Origin: Elusimicrobiota bacterium
GTDB taxonomy: Bacteria > Elusimicrobiota > Elusimicrobia > UBA1565 > UBA9628
Direction of reading: 5' to 3'
Assembly: GCA_023249695.1 (NCBI GenBank)
Contig: JAHFCD010000062.1
Location: forward strand, 1 to 8,749
DNA: 8,749 bases
Shown: in pieces, positions 5,386 to 8,749 of the stretch
Layout: the number at the start of each line of letters is the position of its first letter
Position numbering within the stretch: position 1 is the stretch's first letter
Program-made: the position numbers and the translations under genes
The notes under the pieces: generated by a model
Databases searched by the model: none
Told to the model about the DNA's origin: nothing
The model's input: the letters and a program-made list of their open reading frames with translations, nothing else

Positions 5386-6258
5386 ATGAAACGATCGATC
5401 GAGAAGGTCTTCCGCGGCGCGCCCGAGCACTGGGTGGGCGACGGCTTTCACGTCAGCAACTACTTCCCGGGGGCGACGGACTTCCAGAAGCGCATGAGCC
5501 CGTTCTTCCTGATGGACTACCAGAAGCCCGAGCTTTTCGAGCCGACCGGCCGGCGCCGGGGCGTCGGCACGCACCCGCACCGCGGCTTCGAGACGGTCTC
5601 GATCGCCTTCGAGGGCGCCGTCGCGCATCGCGACAGCGCCGGCAACGGCGGCGTGATCCGTCCGAACGAGGTCCAGTGGATGACGGCCGGCAAGGGCATC
5701 CTTCATAACGAGTATCACGAGGAGGGCTTCGCGAAGGCCGGGGGAGTGATGCATTTTATCCAGATCTGGGTGAACCTGCCGCGCAAGAACAAGCTCGCCG
5801 CGCCGCACTACCAAGCCCTGACCGACGGGATCATCGCCGCGGCTCCTCTCGCCGGGGGCAAGGGCCTCGTGCGCGTGATCGCCGGCGCTTACGAAGGGGT
5901 CCAGGGCCCGGCGCGGACCTTCACGCCGGTCCAGATGCTCGACCTGCGCCTGAAGCCCGAGGCGCGGGTTCGGCTGCCGACGCCGAAAGACTACAACACG
6001 GCCCTGCTCGTTCTGACCGGGACGGTCAAGACGAACGGCTCGGCGGCCCTCTCGGCGGGGGAGTGCGTGCTGTTCCGCAACGACGGGGACGAGGTGGTCG
6101 TCGAGTCGTCGGCGGACTCGATCGTGATGTTCCTGAGCGGGGCGCCGATCGACGAGCCCCTGGTTCATTACGGCCCGTTCGTGATGAACAGCGTCGACGA
6201 GATCAACGAGGCGATCGAGGACTTCAACGGCGGTAAGTTCGGCGCGCTCAGCGACTAG
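5386..6258 (+). CDS. Pirin-family bicupin protein
   Basis: 290 aa, normal pirin length. The N-terminal cupin holds the full metal-binding set: GVGTHPHRGFETVS (His63, His65) and GILHNEYHEE (His107, Glu109), with spacing close to that of human pirin (His56, His58, His101, Glu103). EVQWMTAGKGI and MHFIQIWVNLP are further family signatures. The second cupin (about residues 180-260) ends in the usual C-terminal FNGGKFG tail. Bacterial pirins bind Fe or other metals and some show quercetinase activity or bind metabolic enzymes; the reaction here cannot be told. A GGAGG at 5377-5381 lies 4 nt before the ATG, one of the few genes here with a Shine-Dalgarno. Placement behind operator 2 indicates control by the upstream MarR. 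Its 3' end is convergent with the lipoprotein gene, 19 bases away. Confidence 0.95.
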   Translation: MKRSIEKVFRGAPEHWVGDGFHVSNYFPGATDFQKRMSPFFLMDYQKPELFEPTGRRRGVGTHPHRGFETVSIAFEGAVAHRDSAGNGGVIRPNEVQWMTAGKGILHNEYHEEGFAKAGGVMHFIQIWVNLPRKNKLAAPHYQALTDGIIAAAPLAGGKGLVRVIAGAYEGVQGPARTFTPVQMLDLRLKPEARVRLPTPKDYNTALLVLTGTVKTNGSAALSAGECVLFRNDGDEVVVESSADSIVMFLSGAPIDEPLVHYGPFVMNSVDEINEAIEDFNGGKFGALSD

Positions 6259-6277
6259 CCGGCGGCTGTTCCGATAT

Positions 6278-6658
6278 TCACGCGGGGCAATGGCTGCCCG
6301 GCTCGATCACGTCGTCTTTGACTTCCCGATAACACTCCCGGAAATAATTGTTTCTCTGGCATACGCCCTTCTTTTTCTTGGGAGGTTCCGTCGGATGGGG
6401 GGTTGAATAGTAATAGCACCCGCCGACGCATTCGGAGCCGTCCGCGCAGGGCTTCCCTCCATCGGGGAAGGGCGTCACGCAGGTCGGGGGCTCGAAATCG
6501 GCGAGCTTGATGAGTTTTCCGCCGTGCGCCTCGCATGCCGCCTCGTCGGCCTCGGCGGGGGCGGCCGTCCAGTCTTTTTTCTTGAGAGTGTGGGAGCAGG
6601 CGCTGAATATCACGGCGAGCAGCAATGCGAGCGGGAATCGAGGAGTGCGCTTATTCAT
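6278..6658 (-). CDS. Small cysteine-rich lipoprotein, function unknown
   Basis: 126 aa. MNKRTPRFPLALLLAVIFSAC is a lipoprotein signal peptide with a good lipobox (FSAC), so the mature protein starts at Cys21 and is anchored to a membrane. The mature part has eight more cysteines, e.g. in EAACEAHGG, PPTCVTPF, GGKPCADGSECVGGCYYYS, GVCQRN, RECYR and SHCPA, suggesting four disulfides outside the cytoplasm. The pattern 'D-G-K-C-x-D-x-S-x-C-x-G-x-C ... G-x-C' resembles, from memory, unnamed cysteine-rich exported proteins in several phyla. Proline/lysine-rich PPKKKK lies in the middle. The start at 6658 is preferred to the ATG at 6667: a TAAAAT box ends 7 nt before 6658 and overlaps the other ATG. 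Confidence 0.72.
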   Translation of the reverse strand: MNKRTPRFPLALLLAVIFSACSHTLKKKDWTAAPAEADEAACEAHGGKLIKLADFEPPTCVTPFPDGGKPCADGSECVGGCYYYSTPHPTEPPKKKKGVCQRNNYFRECYREVKDDVIEPGSHCPA

Positions 6659-6665
6659 CGGCGGC

Positions 6666-6671
6666 ATTTTA
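6666..6671 (-). promoter_or_regulatory. -10 box of the lipoprotein gene (leaderless)
   Basis: TAAAAT on the minus strand, ending 7 nt before the ATG at 6658. It covers the alternative ATG at 6667, which therefore should not be part of the message. No clear -35. Confidence 0.5.
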
Positions 6672-6722
6672 CACCAATTTCACGGGCGATCCTTCATTGT
6701 CGTCGAGGAATGCCGGGTTTGC

Positions 6723-6728
6723 TAGACT
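6723..6728 (+). promoter_or_regulatory. -10 box before the 96-aa gene
   Basis: TAGACT (TAnnnT form), ending 7 nt before the ATG at 6736 and preceded by TTTGC, close to an extended -10. Same geometry as the other leaderless promoters in the window. No -35 at standard spacing. Confidence 0.45.
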
Positions 6729-6735
6729 TCACCGC

Positions 6736-7026
6736 ATGACCTTCTCCAGCGAACGGCTCGAATCCCGCCTGTGCGAGTCCGCGCTCATCATGCTTCGCCG
6801 GCACGATATCGGCGAGGGCGACCTGCAGCTCGAGCAGAACGAGCCTCATGCGCCGCCTTCCTGCCTCATTCGGGGGCATCGCGTGCGCGTGCAGGTCGAC
6901 GAGTCGTCGGCGGCGTTCCGCGTGCTCGCGGGGCGGTGGAGCGGGCGGCGAGCCGATTATCCGACCGCGGGGTCCTTCATCGCCGCCTTCGAGGAAGCGC
7001 TGCACGGCGCGCTTTCCGGCACTTGA
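6736..7026 (+). CDS. Hypothetical 96-aa protein
   Basis: I do not recognise this protein. It begins MTFSSERLESRLCESALIML and is soluble-looking, with a helical N terminus, a middle strand-like section (SCLIRGHRVRVQVDESSAAFRVLAG) and a final helix (TAGSFIAAFEEALHGAL). There is no signal peptide or membrane segment. The start at 6736 is chosen because a TAGACT box lies 7 nt upstream; the frame is open further back to 6625 but that part overlaps the lipoprotein promoter and start on the other strand. The -35 box of the next gene (7023-7028) overlaps this gene's stop codon. Composition and third-position GC are like those of its neighbours, so it is probably real. Confidence 0.6.
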   Translation: MTFSSERLESRLCESALIMLRRHDIGEGDLQLEQNEPHAPPSCLIRGHRVRVQVDESSAAFRVLAGRWSGRRADYPTAGSFIAAFEEALHGALSGT

Positions 7027-7051
7027 TTCCGAAACAATCTCCTATTACACT
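7023..7051 (+). promoter_or_regulatory. Promoter of the 190-aa exported-protein gene
   Basis: TTGATT (7023-7028), exactly 17 nt, then TACACT (7046-7051). The ATG at 7058 follows after 6 nt, predicting a leaderless message. Confidence 0.65.
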
Positions 7052-7057
7052 GTGGGC

Positions 7058-7630
7058 ATGATCCTCAGTGTGCTGCTGCTGACGGCCGGCGCCGCCTTCG
7101 CGGGCCCTCCCGCGAAGACCGCTCCGCGCTCATCGGAGCAGGCGTTGGCCGTGATGCTCGCCAAGCTGCGCCAGGGCCGCGCGTCGACGGTGCGCCAGGC
7201 CGTGATGGGCGGCGCCGAGGAGCTGCGCGACGCCGTGGCGGCCGACAAGGGCAACGGACGCAAGCGTCTGGCCGACCGGCTCCCGGGCGTGTCTCCCGAG
7301 CCGTTCAATCTTTGCCGCAGCCTGAGCGCGTGCCGCGAGGCGCCGCTGTCGCTGCACGTGGACGAGGACTTCCTGGCCGACGACGCTTTTCTGGCGCTCG
7401 CGCGTCCGTGGATCAAGCTTCAAGAGGCGCGGGGCAAGGCCGTGAAGCTGACGGTCGACCCGGGCGTCGGCGTGCAGCTCGAGCTCGAGGACCTGCCGCG
7501 TTGGCCGGTGGTGACCCTGGCGGCGTCCCCGGCCCCGACCGGCGGCCTCGACGTGGCCGTCGAGGACGGCGCGGAAGCGGCGCGGGCGTATGCCGCCGAG
7601 CGCGCCGCGTTCCTGGCCGTCAAGAAGTAA
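7058..7630 (+). CDS. Hypothetical exported protein, 190 aa
   Basis: Not a family I recognise. MILSVLLLTAGAAFAGPPAK looks like a signal peptide with an AFA cleavage site after residue 15, although it lacks the usual basic residues before the hydrophobic core, so membrane export is likely but not certain. The mature part is mostly alpha-helical: SSEQALAVMLAKLRQGRAST, then AAEELRD-like stretches and LADRLPGV. Two cysteines in NLCRSLSACREAP could form a disulfide. The C terminus is rich in Ala and Glu (EAARAYAAERAAFLAVKK). The promoter at 7023-7051 fixes the start; the frame is open upstream to 6848 but that overlaps the preceding gene. A strong terminator follows 21 bases after the stop. Confidence 0.65.
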   Translation: MILSVLLLTAGAAFAGPPAKTAPRSSEQALAVMLAKLRQGRASTVRQAVMGGAEELRDAVAADKGNGRKRLADRLPGVSPEPFNLCRSLSACREAPLSLHVDEDFLADDAFLALARPWIKLQEARGKAVKLTVDPGVGVQLELEDLPRWPVVTLAASPAPTGGLDVAVEDGAEAARAYAAERAAFLAVKK

Positions 7631-7651
7631 GGCCGCCGCGCCGCGGCGTGA

Positions 7652-7680
7652 AGTCCTCCAGCGATGGAGGGCTTTTCTTT
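7652..7680 (+). terminator. Rho-independent terminator that runs into the next promoter
   Basis: AGTCCTCCA (7652-7660) pairs with TGGAGGGCT (7665-7673) around a GCGA tetraloop, a 9-bp stem with one G-T pair, followed by TTTTCTTTT. The T tract continues directly into TATAAT (7681-7686), the -10 of the next gene. Confidence 0.85.
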
Positions 7681-7686
7681 TATAAT
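7681..7686 (+). promoter_or_regulatory. -10 box of the PhyH-family gene (leaderless)
   Basis: Perfect TATAAT ending 6 nt before the ATG at 7693 and immediately after the terminator T tract. The position expected for the -35 falls inside the terminator hairpin (about 7658-7663) and does not match the consensus. Confidence 0.68.
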
Positions 7687-7692
7687 CGGCTG

Positions 7693-8559
7693 ATGATCTC
7701 GACCATCGAATTCTCGAAGAAGGACGGCAAGGGGCTGTCCGCGAACACCCTGCGGAAGGTCCGCTCCGGGATGCGGCGCGACGGCGCGGTCGCGTTCGAG
7801 AATCTTTTTCCCCTGCCCCTGCTGAAGAAGGCGCGCCGGGACGTGATGCGCCGGCACGACGCGGGAGAGCTGCGCGAGCGCGGGCTCGTGCGCGACATCG
7901 GCGGACGCTACGCCGCGGTCCTGCCGTTCGAGGGGCCGTTCCTGGCGCGGGCGTTCTACGCGAACCCCAAGCTCCTCGAGATCATCGCGTCCTTGCTGGG
8001 AGCCGCCCACAACATCGGAAGCCTCGAGGCCGTCATCGCGCGGCCCGGGGCCTACCGGCAGCATCAGCACATCGACGGACCCGTGCGCTTCGACCGGACG
8101 ATCGGCAAGACGAAGCGCCCTTTTCACGGCGACCTGGCTGACATCCCTCCTTACGCCGTCACGCTATGCGTTCCGCTCTGCGACGTGGACGAGACCAACG
8201 GCCCCACCGCCATTTGGCCCGGCTCGCACCGGACCGCGCTTCGCGCCCGGCCCCCCGGAGCGAGGGAGCTTCACCGGAAATTCCCCGTCGAGCACATGGC
8301 CGGGGACTTCGGGAGGTCGTTCCTTTTCGATTTCCGCACCTTCCACTGCGGCTTGCCCAATCATTCTCCGGAGCCGCGGCCGCTTCTGATGTTCGTGTTC
8401 ACGCGCTCCTGGTTTCGCGATCCGAACCTGGCCGACGTTTTTCCGAGCGTGGTCATCGCGAAGCGGAATCTCGCGCGAATCCCCGAGCGTTACCGCTATC
8501 TGTTCGCGCTGGCTCCGGACGCCCGGCGCCCGCTGTGGGGAAACAAAAATAAGCGCTGA
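7693..8559 (+). CDS. Phytanoyl-CoA dioxygenase (PhyH)-family Fe(II)/2-oxoglutarate oxygenase
   Basis: 288 aa, typical of the family. The iron-binding facial triad is visible: HxD in RQHQHIDGP (His126, Asp128) and the distal histidine in TFHCGLPNHS (His218). Arg229 in SPEPRPLL, 11 residues later, fits the 2-oxoglutarate carboxylate ligand. Before the triad, MRRDGAVAFENLFP is the usual family opening ('dGyv.l.nlf'), and VTLCVPLCDVDETNGPTAIW then PGSHR is the classic core strand with its PGSH motif. These enzymes hydroxylate small organic substrates with release of CO2 and succinate; the substrate cannot be inferred from context. No signal peptide, so cytoplasmic. The ATG at 7693 is fixed by the TATAAT; the frame is open back to 7312 through the previous gene, but that is chance in GC-rich DNA. 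It ends in a lysine-rich tail (GNKNKR). Confidence 0.92.
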   Translation: MISTIEFSKKDGKGLSANTLRKVRSGMRRDGAVAFENLFPLPLLKKARRDVMRRHDAGELRERGLVRDIGGRYAAVLPFEGPFLARAFYANPKLLEIIASLLGAAHNIGSLEAVIARPGAYRQHQHIDGPVRFDRTIGKTKRPFHGDLADIPPYAVTLCVPLCDVDETNGPTAIWPGSHRTALRARPPGARELHRKFPVEHMAGDFGRSFLFDFRTFHCGLPNHSPEPRPLLMFVFTRSWFRDPNLADVFPSVVIAKRNLARIPERYRYLFALAPDARRPLWGNKNKR

Positions 8560-8749
8560 GCCTTCCGCGCCGGAGCCGGTCGACTACCATCTGTCGAAGG
8601 GGCAGGCCGTCTTCGGCCTGCTCTTTTGGCTTTTCATCGGGATTTGCGGCGCGGCCATGGTCCTGGTCAGCGTCGTGATGCTCTTCCATCCGTCGGGCGG
8701 GAACGCCGTCAGCGACCGTTTGTGGGCGCTTTGCGGCATTCCCATCGGA
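8552..8749 (+). CDS. Possible partial membrane-protein gene without a visible start
   Basis: The frame is open from the end of the PhyH gene to the window edge. It reads EPVDYHLSKGQ, then a hydrophobic stretch of about 30 residues (FGLLFWLFIGICGAAM, VLVSVVMLF), then a loop HPSGGNAVSDRLW and the start of another non-polar stretch. This looks like real membrane protein sequence, but no ATG, GTG or TTG lies in frame at the front. The first in-frame ATG is at 8657, inside the hydrophobic segment. A terminator-like hairpin at 8602-8627 also falls within the frame. It may be a gene with a rare start codon, a gene starting at 8657, or an accidental frame. Unrecognised. Confidence 0.35.
8602..8627 (+). 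terminator. Terminator-like hairpin downstream of the PhyH-family gene
   Basis: GCAGGCCG (8602-8609) and CGGCCTGC (8614-8621) form a perfect 8-bp stem with a TCTT loop, followed by TCTTTT. It lies 42 nt after the PhyH stop. Its presence argues against coding use of the overlapping open frame, or at least places that gene's promoter further down. Confidence 0.55.

Noticed and set aside
4879..6168. Long minus-strand open frame (429 codons)
   Set aside because: Antisense to both marR and pirin, whose families are certain, and spans their intergenic operator.
7312..7692. N-terminal extension of the PhyH protein
   Set aside because: It passes through the previous gene and a strong terminator; TATAAT lies 6 nt before the ATG at 7693, and the domain begins just after it.
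1..8749. CRISPR array, tRNA, rRNA or replication origin
   Set aside because: No regularly spaced repeats, cloverleaf-like sequence ending in CCA, rRNA core motifs or DnaA-box clusters were seen.

Overview
The window reads as chromosomal DNA from an unidentified bacterium with a GC-rich genome and compact, mostly leaderless promoters. A -10 hexamer of TATAAT or TAnnnT type sits only 6-7 nt before the start codon of at least five or six genes. No rRNA, tRNA or taxonomic marker is present, so the organism cannot be named from sequence alone.

Region 1 (1-698) is visibly richer in A+T than the rest. It looks like the 3' part of an integron gene cassette. It holds the end of an ImmA/IrrE-type zinc metallopeptidase gene and, 4 nt later, a small protein with two membrane segments. 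Then comes a short imperfect palindrome (645-698) with the layout of an attC recombination site: an RYYYAAC box, a hairpin with two bulged bases, and the start of a GTTRRRY box.

Region 2 (699-2489) is a complete IS1182-type insertion sequence: a 517-aa DDE transposase between 17-bp terminal inverted repeats (16/17 match). It sits inside the last box of the attC. Removing the IS and one copy of GTT rebuilds a consensus GTTGGAC box.

Region 3 (2490-3313) starts immediately inside a YkgJ-type cysteine-cluster gene that has lost its 5' end. The rebuilt attC therefore abuts codons of this gene directly, suggesting the cassette (or array) went into the gene at a secondary GTT site before the IS arrived. 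The IS right end now supplies a chimeric start for the remnant. A PhnA/YjdM zinc-ribbon gene follows.

Region 4 (3327-6258) is ordinary but well-regulated chromosome. A BNR-repeat beta-propeller gene and a MoaD/ThiS-type sulfur-carrier gene form a two-gene minus-strand operon. Divergent from them are a MarR-family regulator and a pirin gene. The marR promoter and the pirin leader each carry a palindrome of the form TTT(A/C)GATATC(T/G)AAA, strongly suggesting autoregulation plus control of pirin.

Region 5 (6278-8749) holds a cysteine-rich lipoprotein (minus strand), two small unrecognised proteins (one probably exported), a phytanoyl-CoA-dioxygenase-family enzyme, and an open frame with membrane-like sequence running off the end. 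A rho-independent terminator at 7652-7680 runs directly into the -10 box of the next gene.

The most unusual part is the nested architecture at 587-2946: cassette, attC, IS in the attC R' box, interrupted ykgJ-like gene.
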